The translations under genes and the position numbers were made by a program. A stretch of 64,000 bases of DNA from Rhizobium sp. BK316 (GTDB lineage Bacteria; Pseudomonadota; Alphaproteobacteria; Rhizobiales; Rhizobiaceae), in the NCBI RefSeq assembly GCF_014193695.1, contig NZ_JACHZR010000002.1, forward strand, positions 992,001 to 1,056,000, written 5' to 3'. Shown here one piece after another: positions 41,503 through 50,540 of this stretch. Numbering within the stretch: the stretch's first letter is position 1; every line of letters begins with the position of its first letter. The notes under the pieces are model-generated. The model made no database searches, was not told where the DNA came from, and worked only from the letters and a program-made list of their open reading frames with translations.

Positions 41503-41715
41503 GGAGTGCTCCTTTCGCCGGGGGCAATCTCTTTTCGTGCGCAAATGTGGGGCGCGGGGCACGATTGATCAAGTCCGGGATCCGGTCTGGGATCAAACCC
41601 TGCCGTCTCATTGCCCTATTCGTCGCCTAGTCAATTTGGGGGAAGACGACGAATCACCCGTGCTTTATTTTTAGTGTGCCACTAAGCTTAATAGTGCGCT
41701 TTTCGGGGACATCAG

Positions 41716-41919
41716 GTGTTTCATTCTTTAATTCTGGTTCTATACGGCGCAATCGCCGCGATCGCCTTGGGCGTGACCCTGCTGGAAGGCTGGGTCAACC
41801 ACGATCGCTGGACCATACACCGCATTGCAGGGCTGATCGCCTGCCTTTTCTGGCCGCTGCCGCTTGCCTTCTTCATCCTGCATGGTTCCGTTTCCCGTCT
41901 CGCCGCACGCCTTTCCTGA
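41716..41919 (+). CDS. Small two-TM membrane protein upstream of mrp
   Basis: 67 codons from a GTG at 41716, encoding a hydrophobic protein with two segments (about 3-24 and 35-56) and basic ends (SVSRLAARLS). GGGGAC lies upstream of the GTG. It reads in the direction of the Mrp operon, 132 bp before mrpA, and might be part of the same unit or an independent small protein. I recognise no family. Confidence 0.55.
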   Translation: MFHSLILVLYGAIAAIALGVTLLEGWVNHDRWTIHRIAGLIACLFWPLPLAFFILHGSVSRLAARLS

Positions 41920-42051
41920 ACGTCAAGCCTGTGAAAATAACTTTCGGCACCCACTGCGGGCGCCCGAAATTGCTTGAGGCCATCGGCCGATTCACCTAAG
42001 CCTTGGAAAAGGCTATTTTGCTGGCGTTCATCCGTACCGCGGGGAGGGGAC

Positions 42052-44412
42052 ATGGCCGATGTTACGGCTCTGACATTTCTGGCCCTGTGTCTGCCGCTGA
42101 TCGGTGCTCTCGCTGCCCCCTTCGTCATCCGCGTTTTAGGCGCAGGCGGCGCCTGGATGCTCGCCCTCGCCCCTTTGCTCGCCTTCCTGCATTTCCTACG
42201 TCTGGTGCCGCAGATCGCTCACGGCGAAATCATAACCGGCGGTTATGACTGGGTACCGGGATTGGGCGTCCGTTTTTCCTGGTTCCTGGACGGCTTGTCG
42301 CTCACCTTCGCCCTGCTCATTACCGGCATCGGCACGCTCATCGTGCTCTATGCCGGCGGATACTTGAGGGGGCATCCGGATCAGGGCCGGTTCTTCTCTT
42401 TCATCTTCCTTTTCATGGGCGCGATGCTCGGCGTCGTGGTTTCCGACAGCTTCCTGATGTTCTTCATCTTCTGGGAGCTCACCTCGATCACCTCCTTCCT
42501 GCTCATCGGCTTCGATCACGAGCGCGAGGCCGCACGGCGTGCAGCTCTGCAGGCGCTCGTCGTCACCGGGGGCGGAGGATTGATACTGCTCGCCGGCCTG
42601 CTCCTGCTCTGGGGCATGACCGGTGTCGCGCAGCTGTCCGAGCTCATGCAATACGGCGATGTCGTCAGGGGCAGCCCTCTCTATTTCGCGACATTGCTGT
42701 TGGTGCTTGGCGGCGCCTTCACCAAATCGGCGCAGTTTCCTTTTCATTTCTGGCTGCCGAATGCCATGGAGGCGCCCACGCCGGTTTCCGCCTACCTCCA
42801 TTCCGCCACCATGGTGAAGGCCGGCGTCTATCTGCTGATGCGGTTGAACCCGGTCATGGGCGCGACGCCGGCATGGGAGATCCTGCTGCCCGTCTTCGGC
42901 GGCCTGACGCTCGTCACCGGCTCGGTGCTTGCCATCCGCCAGACGGATCTGAAGCTGAAGCTCGCCTATACGACCGTATCTTCCCTCGGCCTGCTGGTGC
43001 TGCTCACCGGTTTCGGGTCCGACTATTCCATCAAGGCAGCGGTGCTCTATCTGGTGGCGCATTCGCTCTTCAAGGGCGCGCTCTTCATGGTCGCCGGCAT
43101 CATCGACCATGAGACTGGCACGCGCAACATCACGCGGCTTCGGGGCCTGCGAAAGGCCATGCCGCTGACCTTTGCGATCGCGATGGCCGCCGCCCTTTCC
43201 ATGGCCGGCCTGCCGCCCTTTTTTGGCTTCCTCGCCAAGGAGGAAATCTATACGGCACTGGCTGCCGGCGATCCCTATTCCATCCTGTTCGCGGCCATTG
43301 CGGTTTTCGGCAATGCACTGATGTTTGCGATCGCCTTTGCCGTGGCGCTGAGGCCCTTTACCGGCCGGCCGGTGGAAACGCCGAAACATCCGCATGAGGC
43401 GCCGGTCCTGCTCTGGCTCGGCCCGGCAGTCCTCGCGCTCGCAGGACTGCTTGCTGCGCTCTTTTCCGGCTTCACACATGGCGCGATATCCTCGCCCATG
43501 ACCTCTGCCGTTGCCGGCAAGACAACTACCATCATCTCTATTACGCTCGCGCCGCATGTCGGCGTGCCGCTGGCCCTGTCGCTGCTGACGATGGTGCTCG
43601 GCATCGCCGTCTACTGGCAGCTCGACCGCGCTCGTACTCTTGTGGCGTTTCTCCTGCATTCCGTCCGGGGTCCGGATCGCGGCTTCGACCATGTCATCGC
43701 CGGGCTGGTCCGTTTCGCCCATCGCGTCATCGGCATCGTTCAGCCGGGGCGACTGGATATCTATGTCGCCTCCACCTTCGTCTCAGTCGCGGCGATCCTC
43801 CTCGTGCCGCTTATCCTCCATGGCGAATTGCCGCAGGCCTTTGCCTGGCCCGCCGGCCTGCGCCCGCATGAGGCAGGCATCATGCTCATCGCGGTGCTCG
43901 GCCTTCTTGCCGTCCTGATCGCCCGCGACCGGCTGACGGCGATCGTCTCGCTCGGCATTCAGGGCTTTGCGGTTGCGCTGATCTTTCTGCTTTTCGGCGC
44001 GCCGGACCTCGCCTTCACCCAGTTCATGGTCGAAACGCTCGCGGTCGTCATCCTCGCCCTCGTCATGACCCGGCTGCGCCTGTCGCCGACCGATCCGCGC
44101 CACGGCGCCCGCCGCCTCTTCGATATCGCCCTTTCGCTTGCCTGCGGCCTCGGCCTCGCGCTGTTGTTGATGCGCGCCACGGAAGCACCGTTCAACACGG
44201 CACTCAGCGATTTCTTCAACGCCCATTCGAAGCTGATCGCCCACGGCGCCAATGTCGTGAACGTCATCATCGTCGATTTCCGCGGCACCGATACGCTCGG
44301 CGAAATCGCCGTCGTCGCGGTGACGGGGCTCGCGATCCTCGCGCTCATCCGCATCCGCGGGAATGCGGAGCGCAGGCTGGCGACGAACGATCCGGATGCG
44401 GAGGAGGCATGA
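42052..44412 (+). CDS. mrpA: MrpA/PhaA subunit of multisubunit cation/proton antiporter
   Basis: 786-residue inner-membrane subunit related to NuoL, with about 20 hydrophobic segments. The proton-antiporter core holds a conserved Glu/Lys/His set (FWELTSITSFLLIGF, FLPNAMEAPTPVSAYLHSATMVKAGVY-like). The C-terminal part (ERLAVVILALVMTRLRLSP-like) is the MrpB-N/DUF4040 extension. Mrp complexes exchange Na+ or K+ for H+ and support pH and salt tolerance; in Sinorhizobium the pha1 system is needed for symbiosis. MrpB is a separate gene here, unlike the fused PhaAB. GGGGAGGGG precedes the ATG. Confidence 0.96.
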   Translation: MADVTALTFLALCLPLIGALAAPFVIRVLGAGGAWMLALAPLLAFLHFLRLVPQIAHGEIITGGYDWVPGLGVRFSWFLDGLSLTFALLITGIGTLIVLYAGGYLRGHPDQGRFFSFIFLFMGAMLGVVVSDSFLMFFIFWELTSITSFLLIGFDHEREAARRAALQALVVTGGGGLILLAGLLLLWGMTGVAQLSELMQYGDVVRGSPLYFATLLLVLGGAFTKSAQFPFHFWLPNAMEAPTPVSAYLHSATMVKAGVYLLMRLNPVMGATPAWEILLPVFGGLTLVTGSVLAIRQTDLKLKLAYTTVSSLGLLVLLTGFGSDYSIKAAVLYLVAHSLFKGALFMVAGIIDHETGTRNITRLRGLRKAMPLTFAIAMAAALSMAGLPPFFGFLAKEEIYTALAAGDPYSILFAAIAVFGNALMFAIAFAVALRPFTGRPVETPKHPHEAPVLLWLGPAVLALAGLLAALFSGFTHGAISSPMTSAVAGKTTTIISITLAPHVGVPLALSLLTMVLGIAVYWQLDRARTLVAFLLHSVRGPDRGFDHVIAGLVRFAHRVIGIVQPGRLDIYVASTFVSVAAILLVPLILHGELPQAFAWPAGLRPHEAGIMLIAVLGLLAVLIARDRLTAIVSLGIQGFAVALIFLLFGAPDLAFTQFMVETLAVVILALVMTRLRLSPTDPRHGARRLFDIALSLACGLGLALLLMRATEAPFNTALSDFFNAHSKLIAHGANVVNVIIVDFRGTDTLGEIAVVAVTGLAILALIRIRGNAERRLATNDPDAEEA

Positions 44413-44488
44413 GAAACGTCTCTTCAAAGCGCGTTTTCTTTGCAGCGAATGCGATGCCAATGGCGGCGCGTCGCCACACATCTCCCCA

Positions 44489-44622
44489 TCATTCCTGTGC
44501 TTGTCACAGGAATCCAGCGTGCCCAAGTCCTTGGGCACGGAAGACTCTCTTCGCCATGAGGAATGAGTCTTTCACGGCGCGGATGCGCCGTGGCTGGATT
44601 CCCGTGACAAGCACAGGAATGA
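44489..44622. repeat. Large palindromic element between mrpA and mrpB
   Basis: 30-nt inverted arms at 44489-44518 and 44593-44622 differ at one base; their core is CATTCCTGTGCTTGTCACAG. Inside lies a second hairpin GTGCCCAA/TTGGGCAC (44519-44538) and a third GGCGC/GCGCC. The whole 298-bp gap between mrpA and mrpB is otherwise non-coding. A short copy of the core is found at 29871. Confidence 0.8.
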
Positions 44623-44710
44623 GGGAGGATAGGTTTCGGCGCGCCAGATCGGTCGTAATTTGCCTTTCCTCGTCCACCATTTCGGCTACGCGACGAAGCG
44701 GAGGCGCCCC

Positions 44711-45130
44711 ATGAACACCCTCATCTTCCGCACCGTCGCACCCTTCATCACTGCGCTGATGCTGCTCTTTTCCGTCTTCATCCTGCTGCGCGGCCATAAC
44801 GAGCCGGGCGGCGGTTTCATCGGCGGGCTGATTGCTGCTTCTGCGCTCGCGATTTACGGCATTGCATTCGGTGTGCAGGCGGTACGCCGGGCGATCCGCT
44901 TTCATCCGCTGGTGATTGCCGGCTTCGGCCTGCTGCTCTCCTGCTGCGCGGGCCTGATCTCCATTTTCTTCGCCGTGCCCTTCATGACCGGCCTCTGGGC
45001 CTACCCCACCGTCTTCGGCGTGGAAGTGCCGCTCTCCAGCGTCATGCTTTTCGATCTCGGTGTCTATTTCGTCGTGCTAGGCGCCGTCGCCTCGATTGCG
45101 CTGGCGCTGGAAGAAAGGGAGGTGGAGTGA
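44711..45130 (+). CDS. mrpB: MrpB/PhaB-type subunit
   Basis: 139-residue MnhB-domain membrane protein with four hydrophobic segments, opening [39 protein letters not shown], the diagnostic motif of MrpB. Its stop TGA overlaps the ATG of mrpC by one base. It is separated from mrpA by a palindromic element, so the operon may need an extra promoter or read-through. Confidence 0.95.
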   Translation: MNTLIFRTVAPFITALMLLFSVFILLRGHNEPGGGFIGGLIAASALAIYGIAFGVQAVRRAIRFHPLVIAGFGLLLSCCAGLISIFFAVPFMTGLWAYPTVFGVEVPLSSVMLFDLGVYFVVLGAVASIALALEEREVE

Positions 45131-45507
45131 TGGAGGCGCTCTTTGCCATTCTCGTCGGCCTGTTCTTTTCGGCGGCCGTCTATCTGATGCTGTCGCGCTT
45201 CTCGATCCGCATCATGCTCGGTATCGCCATTCTCGGCAATGCCGTGAATCTCCTGATCTTCGCGGCAGGAAGGCTGACCCGCGAGGTCCCGCCGATCATC
45301 CCCGCTGGCGTCGATATGCTGCCGTCGGGTGCCGCCAATCCGCTGCCGCAGGCATTGATCCTGACCGCGATCGTCATCTCATTTTCTTTCCTCGCTTTCC
45401 TGCTGGTCCTGACCTATCGCGCCTATCAGGAGCTCGGCACCGACGATACGACCCGCATGCATGATGCCGAACCTGAAGACCGGCCGTTGCCGCCGTTGGG
45501 GTATTGA
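45130..45507 (+). CDS. mrpC: MrpC/PhaC subunit (NuoK-like)
   Basis: 125-residue membrane protein homologous to NuoK, three hydrophobic segments. Conserved features are the Asn-rich ILGNAVNLLIF and GVDMLPSGAANPLPQALILTAIVISFSFLAFLL motifs. It starts at the TGATG overlap with mrpB. Part of the Mrp antiporter membrane complex. Confidence 0.95.
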   Translation: MEALFAILVGLFFSAAVYLMLSRFSIRIMLGIAILGNAVNLLIFAAGRLTREVPPIIPAGVDMLPSGAANPLPQALILTAIVISFSFLAFLLVLTYRAYQELGTDDTTRMHDAEPEDRPLPPLGY

Positions 45508-45530
45508 TGGTGAGTAAGATGCGGATGCCT

Positions 45531-45572
45531 ACCCCCCTCTGCCCTGCCGGGCATCTCCCCCACAAGGGGGGT
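45531..45572. repeat. Palindromic repeat between mrpC and mrpD
   Basis: Outer arms ACCCCCCT/AGGGGGGT with inner hairpin TGCCC/GGGCA. The sequence resembles a C-rich intergenic repeat I associate with other rhizobial genomes. The ribosome site GGGAGG of mrpD follows 20 bp later. Confidence 0.65.
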
Positions 45573-45607
45573 GCCCACCCGACGACCCTCATGGGAGGCA
45601 CCGCTTA

Positions 45608-47152
45608 ATGGCCGCCCCCATCACCGACCTCTCGGCCGCGATGGTCACCACCCCGATCCCGCCGGTCCATTGGCTGGCGATCCTGCCGGTCGCGCTCTGC
45701 ATCAGCCTCGGCGCGCTGCTCTTGATGCTGCGCAGCTTTCCCCGCCTGCAGGCATGGATCGCCATTGCCGGCCTCGTTGTCCTGCTGCTTCTCGACGTCG
45801 CTCTGCTGCGGCAGGTCGCCCAGAATGGTCCGCTCACCATGGTGATGGGCCGCTGGCTGCCGCCCTTCGGCATTGCGTTCACCGTGGATGTCTTCAGTGC
45901 GCTGATGGCACTCGCCGCAGCCGTCGCTGCCCTTGCCGCCGGCATCTATGCCTTGTCGGACACCACCGAAAGCGGCCGGCGGTACGGTTTCTTCCCGCTG
46001 TTGATGCTGCTGATATCAGGCGTCACCGGCGCCTTCCTGACCGGCGACATCTTCAACCTCTATGTCTGGTTCGAAGTACTGCTGATCTCCTCTTTCGGCC
46101 TGCTGATCCTCGGTTCCGAACGGGCGCAGATCGATGGGGCGCTGAAATATGCCGTACTGAACCTCATCGCCACGACGCTATTCCTGATTGCGGTCGGCAT
46201 CCTCTATGCGAGCTTCGGCACGCTCAACATGGCCGATATCGCCGAGCGGGCGGCGGGACTCAGTGGCACCGCGCCGCTGATGACGCTTGCCTGCCTCTTC
46301 CTCCTCGCCTTCGCCATGAAGGCCGCAGCCTTTCCGGTGAATTTCTGGCTGCCGGCCTCCTATCACACGCCGCGCATCGCCGTTTCCGCGCTCTTTGCCG
46401 GCCTGCTGACCAAGGTCGGCGTCTATGCGCTGCTGCGTGTCCTCGTCATGCTGCTGCCTGCCGAACGAGACGAACTCAGCCTGCTGATATCAGTCGTCGG
46501 TGCCCTGACCATCCTCGTCGGCGCATTGGGGACGCTTGCCGAAACCGACCTGCGCCGGCTGCTCGGCTATATGGTGATTTCGGGCATCGGCAATATGCTG
46601 GTCGGTATTGCTCTCGGTACGGCCGATGGCCTCGGCGGTGCGGTCTTCTATGCGTTGCATTCGGTCGTGCTGATGACGGCGCTCTATCTGCTGGCGGGCG
46701 AAGCGGGCAGGCGGGGCGGGTCCTTCTCGATTGCCGCACTGGGGGGGCTCTATCGCCAGAGCGGCTGGTTCGCGGCGATTTCGCTCATGCTGTTCTTCGC
46801 CGCCTGCGGCCTGCCGCCCTTTTCCGGTTTCTGGCCGAAGGCGCTGTTGGTTAAGGCCTCGCTCGATCTCGGTGCCTGGTGGCTGGCAGGCGCCGTCCTG
46901 CTCGGCGGCTTCCTGCTCACCATCGCTTTCGGCCGCCTCTTCCTGTTTGCCTATTGGCGTCCGTCCCCGCTGCCACTCCCGCCAGTGCGGACCGGCTGGA
47001 CGGTTGCCCTGCCGCTTGCGGCATTGACGATCCTCGTCATCGGCTTCGGCGTCCTGCCGGAGCAATTGCTGCAGTTCGCCCGGTCGGCGGCCGACGGGCT
47101 TGCCGCTCCCTCCGCCTATATCTTCTCCGTCTTTCCGGAAGGGACTATATGA
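45608..47152 (+). CDS. mrpD: MrpD/PhaD subunit (NuoN/M-like)
   Basis: 514-residue antiporter-like membrane subunit with about 14 hydrophobic segments. Conserved residues include Glu in FNLYVWFEVLLISSFGLL and the Lys/His region FAMKAAAFPVNFWLPASYHTPRIAVSALFAGLLTKVGVY. MrpD and MrpA are the two proton-channel-like subunits. Its stop overlaps the mrpE start (ATGA). Confidence 0.95.
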   Translation: MAAPITDLSAAMVTTPIPPVHWLAILPVALCISLGALLLMLRSFPRLQAWIAIAGLVVLLLLDVALLRQVAQNGPLTMVMGRWLPPFGIAFTVDVFSALMALAAAVAALAAGIYALSDTTESGRRYGFFPLLMLLISGVTGAFLTGDIFNLYVWFEVLLISSFGLLILGSERAQIDGALKYAVLNLIATTLFLIAVGILYASFGTLNMADIAERAAGLSGTAPLMTLACLFLLAFAMKAAAFPVNFWLPASYHTPRIAVSALFAGLLTKVGVYALLRVLVMLLPAERDELSLLISVVGALTILVGALGTLAETDLRRLLGYMVISGIGNMLVGIALGTADGLGGAVFYALHSVVLMTALYLLAGEAGRRGGSFSIAALGGLYRQSGWFAAISLMLFFAACGLPPFSGFWPKALLVKASLDLGAWWLAGAVLLGGFLLTIAFGRLFLFAYWRPSPLPLPPVRTGWTVALPLAALTILVIGFGVLPEQLLQFARSAADGLAAPSAYIFSVFPEGTI

Positions 47153-47631
47153 TGATCGTCCTGTTCCTGAGCTTGCCGCTCGCCATTGCCTGGGTCGCCG
47201 TGACAGGCAGCGCCTCGCCGCATAATTTCGTCTTCGGCCTAGCCCTGTCGCTGCTGTCGCTTTCCGTCGTGCGCGAGGCCTTTGCCGACCGTTCGCCGCC
47301 GCGCCGTATCCGCCCGCTGCACATCCTCCTGCTTGCCGGCCTTTTCCTGAAAGAGCTGGCGCTTTCGGCCTGGCGGGTGGCGCTGACGGTGCTTTCGCCG
47401 CGCATGCAGCTTACTCCCGGCATTCTCGCATTCCCATTGACGGTGACGAGCGATTTCCAGATCACTCTGCTTGCCAACCTCATCACGCTCACGCCCGGCA
47501 CACTCTCGGTCGATGTGTCAGGGGATCGGCGCATGCTCTACGTGCATGCGCTGGACTGTGCCGATCCGCTGGCGGTCAGACGCGATATTGCCGACGGATT
47601 CGAGCGCCGCATTATGGAGGCCTTCGGATGA
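47149..47631 (+). CDS. mrpE: MrpE/PhaE subunit
   Basis: 160-residue MNHE-family subunit with three N-terminal hydrophobic segments and a soluble C-terminus ([23 protein letters not shown]). The [19 protein letters not shown] region is typical. Start and stop overlap with mrpD and mrpF. An in-frame ATG at 47152 is an alternative start. Confidence 0.94.
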   Translation: MMIVLFLSLPLAIAWVAVTGSASPHNFVFGLALSLLSLSVVREAFADRSPPRRIRPLHILLLAGLFLKELALSAWRVALTVLSPRMQLTPGILAFPLTVTSDFQITLLANLITLTPGTLSVDVSGDRRMLYVHALDCADPLAVRRDIADGFERRIMEAFG

Positions 47632-47945
47632 TAACGCCCGCCGCCATCGTTTCCGCCGCCGCCATCGCAGCGCTTGGCATCCTCTGCGTGGCGCTCTTTC
47701 TCACCGTCTGGCGGGTCATTGCCGGCCCAAGCTTGCCGGATCGTATATTGGCGCTCGATATGCTGACGGGCATCGCCATCGGCTTCATCGCCGTCGTCGC
47801 CGTGCGCACCGGCTTCTCGCTTTACATCGATATCGCCATTGCGCTTGGCCTCGTCGGTTTCCTGGCAACCGTCGCCTTCGCCCGTTTCGTGCTCTCGCGC
47901 GGAGAGGTGGGAGAGGCCGGACCTGAGACGCGAAGGAGGAGCTGA
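47628..47945 (+). CDS. mrpF: MrpF/PhaF subunit
   Basis: 105-residue membrane subunit with three hydrophobic segments; [20 protein letters not shown] is the MrpF signature with the conserved Asp. Homologues have been linked to cholate/Na+ efflux. Overlaps mrpE by 4 bp and mrpG by one base. Confidence 0.94.
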   Translation: MITPAAIVSAAAIAALGILCVALFLTVWRVIAGPSLPDRILALDMLTGIAIGFIAVVAVRTGFSLYIDIAIALGLVGFLATVAFARFVLSRGEVGEAGPETRRRS

Positions 47946-48280
47946 TGATGATGGACTATGCGCTTGCTGTCATCACCGCTGTGCTGCTGCTGGCAGGCGC
48001 CTTCTTCGCGCTGGCGGCGGCGATCGGCATCGTGCGCTTGCCGGATCTCTACACGCGCATGCATGCCGCCTCCAAAGCCGGCACGGTCGGTTCCGGCCTA
48101 TTGTTGCTTGCCGCCGGGCTTTACTCAGGCGAACTTGCCGTACTTGCCAGAGCGTTGGCTGGTTTCCTCTTTTTCATCCTGACGGCGCCTGTTTCTGCAC
48201 ACCTTCTTGCGAGAGCTTCGCATAAAACTGGGCATTTCCCAGCACGTATCTCAATACGTGACGATATGCGAATGCGCTGA
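47945..48280 (+). CDS. mrpG: MrpG/PhaG subunit
   Basis: 111-residue MnhG subunit with three hydrophobic segments and the family signature [23 protein letters not shown]. The C-terminal ~25 residues after [11 protein letters not shown] are hydrophilic and Arg-rich. It is the last gene of the operon; no obvious terminator hairpin follows. Confidence 0.93.
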   Translation: MMMDYALAVITAVLLLAGAFFALAAAIGIVRLPDLYTRMHAASKAGTVGSGLLLLAAGLYSGELAVLARALAGFLFFILTAPVSAHLLARASHKTGHFPARISIRDDMRMR

Positions 48281-48718
48281 GAGTGAGGGCTATTCAGAAT
48301 TTTAAGCTAATTTACGCAAACTTATGCACTGGAAGCACGAGTAAAGCTTGCTGACCTGCTGACCAATTCTTTGTGATGGATTTTTTTTCTAGGAAAATCG
48401 TAATTAATAATTGGCCTTTTCGGAAAACGATGCTATTTGAAAACTCAAGTAGAGTTCTGATTGTGAATTAGAATCGTACTGCTTCCAAGTCCCCTAGCCT
48501 TGATTGCCAATGTCTAACTGGGTGACGGCCTGGAAGAATACGTAGTAGCTCACCTTCAGGCAGTATTGGCGCAGAGAACGGTCTTCGGAATCTAGGGGTG
48601 GATTTCCGGTTTTTCGAAACAAAGGCTGCAACCTGCTCTTTTGCTGTTTGGCTCTACGAAGAGGGTTCTTCGTCTTTTGGGAGAAGGACCGTTTGAGCAT
48701 GCTAACAGGAGAAAGAAT
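48281..48718. other. AT-rich leader region upstream of the Ros/MucR gene
   Basis: 438 bp with no convincing gene. About 48290-48490 is markedly AT-rich (runs such as GGATTTTTTTTCTAGG and GTAATTAATAATTGG). MucR/Ros proteins bind AT-rich DNA with TpA steps and autoregulate, so this probably holds the promoter and operator. The ribosome site ACAGGAG is at about 48706-48712. Confidence 0.55.
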
Positions 48719-49150
48719 ATGACGGATATGGCGACCGGCAATGCGCCGGAGCTGCTCGTGGAACTGACGGCCGATATCGTCGCGGCCTATGTCAGCAACC
48801 ACGTTGTCCCGGTCAGCGACCTGGCCAATCTGATTTCCGACGTACACTCGGCATTGAGCAACACATCCGTACCGCAGCCGGTGGCAGCGGTCGTCGAAAA
48901 GCAGAAGCCCGCAGTCTCTGTCCGCAAGTCCGTACAGGACGAGCAGATTACGTGCCTGGAATGCGGCGGTAACTTCAAGTCCCTGAAGCGTCACCTGATG
49001 ACGCATCATAATCTCGCGCCGGAAGAATATCGCGAGAAGTGGGACCTGCCTGCCGATTACCCGATGGTGGCCCCGGCCTATGCCGAAGCGCGCTCGCGCC
49101 TCGCAAAGGAAATGGGCCTGGGACAGCGCCGCAAGCGCGGCCGGGGCTGA
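48719..49150 (+). CDS. rosR: Ros/MucR-family zinc-finger transcriptional regulator
   Basis: 143-residue regulator with a prokaryotic C2H2 zinc finger: Cys79, Cys82, His92 and His96 or His97 ([19 protein letters not shown]), with the 9-residue spacer of Ros proteins, preceded by an N-terminal oligomerisation region ([17 protein letters not shown]). In rhizobia this protein (RosR/MucR/Ros) represses or activates exopolysaccharide, motility and virulence or nodulation-competitiveness genes, behaving as a histone-like silencer. The length matches RosR of R. etli. GGAG precedes the ATG at 48719. A strong terminator follows. Confidence 0.95.
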   Translation: MTDMATGNAPELLVELTADIVAAYVSNHVVPVSDLANLISDVHSALSNTSVPQPVAAVVEKQKPAVSVRKSVQDEQITCLECGGNFKSLKRHLMTHHNLAPEEYREKWDLPADYPMVAPAYAEARSRLAKEMGLGQRRKRGRG

Positions 49151-49180
49151 GGCCTCTCCCTCCGCTGGACGATACGAAGA

Positions 49181-49205
49181 GCCGGGCCTGGTGCCCGGCT
49201 TTTTT
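49181..49205 (+). terminator. Rho-independent terminator of rosR
   Basis: Perfect GCCGGGC/GCCCGGC arms with CTGGT loop followed by TTTTTT. Confidence 0.9.
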
Positions 49206-49317
49206 GTATTCGCGTTTCGAAGGTGGCGCTCATCTTCGAATGACTTTCGGCCATTGTCATCTATCTTCAAAAAAAGCACGACAAAAATGTCGGCCTGGCA
49301 ACAGCCCATCCGTCTCT

Positions 49318-49372
49318 AGATCAATTCCCGCAAAAGTGCTTGAGCGTTTTGCGTTCGGAATTGCATGAAAAG
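49318..49372. repeat. Dispersed palindromic repeat, partial copy
   Basis: Nested hairpin CAATTCC...GCAAAA...TTTTGC...GGAATTG. It matches the first half of the repeat at 59739-59843. It lies between rosR and the YCII gene. Confidence 0.7.
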
Positions 49373-49422
49373 ATTGAGGAAAGGCGGGCGCTCACGCCGC
49401 CGCAATAAGAGGAGAAGAGACA

Positions 49423-49848
49423 ATGCGCGTAATGGTTATCGTCAAGGCGACTGCGGACAGCGAAGCGGGCGTCATGCCCTCGACCGAGCTTCTGGCCGCC
49501 ATGGGCAAATATAACGAGGATCTCGTCAATGCCGGCATCATGCTGGCAGGCGAGGGCCTGCATCCGTCCTCCAAGGGCAAACGCGTCGCCTTCGATGGTC
49601 CGAAGCGCCTGGTGATTGACGGCCCCTTCGCCGAGACCAAGGAATTGATCGCCGGTTACTGGCTGTGGCAGGTCAAGGACATGGATGAGGCGATCGAATG
49701 GATCAAGCGTTGCCCCAATCCGATGCCAGGCCCGAGCGAGATCGAAATCCGTCAGGTCTTCGAAGCCGCCGATTTCGGCGAAGCCTTCACGCCGGAGCTT
49801 GTCGAACAGGAAGAGCGCCTGCGCGAAAAGATGGCCGACGGCAAATAA
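49423..49848 (+). CDS. YCII / DGPF-domain protein
   Basis: 141-residue YCII-related ferredoxin-fold protein with the family core VIDGPFAETKELIAGYWLWQVKDMDEAIEW. These small dimeric proteins (PhnB/DGPF-like) are usually without known substrate, sometimes near ECF sigma factors; none is adjacent here. GAGGAGAAGAG precedes the ATG. Cytoplasmic. Confidence 0.92.
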   Translation: MRVMVIVKATADSEAGVMPSTELLAAMGKYNEDLVNAGIMLAGEGLHPSSKGKRVAFDGPKRLVIDGPFAETKELIAGYWLWQVKDMDEAIEWIKRCPNPMPGPSEIEIRQVFEAADFGEAFTPELVEQEERLREKMADGK

Positions 49849-49907
49849 TCTGATCGGAAACTGAATCGCGAGGCGTCCGGAGGCTATATCTCCGGGCGCT
49901 TGGTTGC

Positions 49908-50330
49908 TCAGGCCGCAGCCCGCACGCGTGCTTCCTCGCGGATGCGGTTCACCATCGAGCGCAGCCCGTTGGAACGCTGCGAGGAGAGGTTTTCGGTGAG
50001 CCCGATCTTGGAGAAGATCTGAAAAGCATCGAGAGCAGCAATTTCGGAAGCCATTTTGCCGGAATAGGTGGAGAGCACGATGGCGACGAGGCCACGCACG
50101 ATATGCGCATCGGAATCGCCCTCGAACGTCATGATGGGATTGTCCGGATTGCCTGATGTATGCGTCACAAGCCACACCTGGCTGGCACAGCCCATCACCT
50201 TGTTCTCAGAGGTCTTCTTCTCCTCGGCCAGGTCCGGCAGCGCCTTGCCGAGTTCGATGACATATCGGTAGCGGTCTTCCCAATCGTCCAGGAAGGAGAA
50301 GTCGTCGATGATCTGGTCGAGGGTTGCCAT
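49908..50330 (-). CDS. sufE: SufE cysteine desulfuration protein
   Basis: 140-residue SufE-like sulfur acceptor. The persulfide-forming Cys48 is in ENKVMGCASQVWL and the C-terminal helix LSSQRSNGLRSMVNRI is standard. It accepts sulfur from SufS for iron-sulfur cluster assembly; no suf operon is adjacent, which is usual for a stand-alone rhizobial sufE. Start at 50330 with AAAGG upstream. Confidence 0.95.
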   Translation of the reverse strand: MATLDQIIDDFSFLDDWEDRYRYVIELGKALPDLAEEKKTSENKVMGCASQVWLVTHTSGNPDNPIMTFEGDSDAHIVRGLVAIVLSTYSGKMASEIAALDAFQIFSKIGLTENLSSQRSNGLRSMVNRIREEARVRAAA

Positions 50331-50540
50331 ACTTATCAGGCCTTTCACTGTTACCTGATCATATAGGCGAAGCGACCGCAGATTTGAACCGTTAAAAAGA
50401 AACGCCGTGAGGGATGGGCATCCTCACAGCGCAGCATAGTGCTGAAATAAACAGGGCAGGCACGTCAGGCATGGGGCATCTCCGCGTCATGCGGACCACC
50501 GATGCAAGCTTGGGTGCGGGCGGATTGCCCGCGAAATTCG

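Noticed and set aside
41930..41975. Weak inverted repeat TTTCGG...CCGAAA before mrpA
   Set aside because: Six-base arms with mismatched interior; not strong enough to call terminator or operator.
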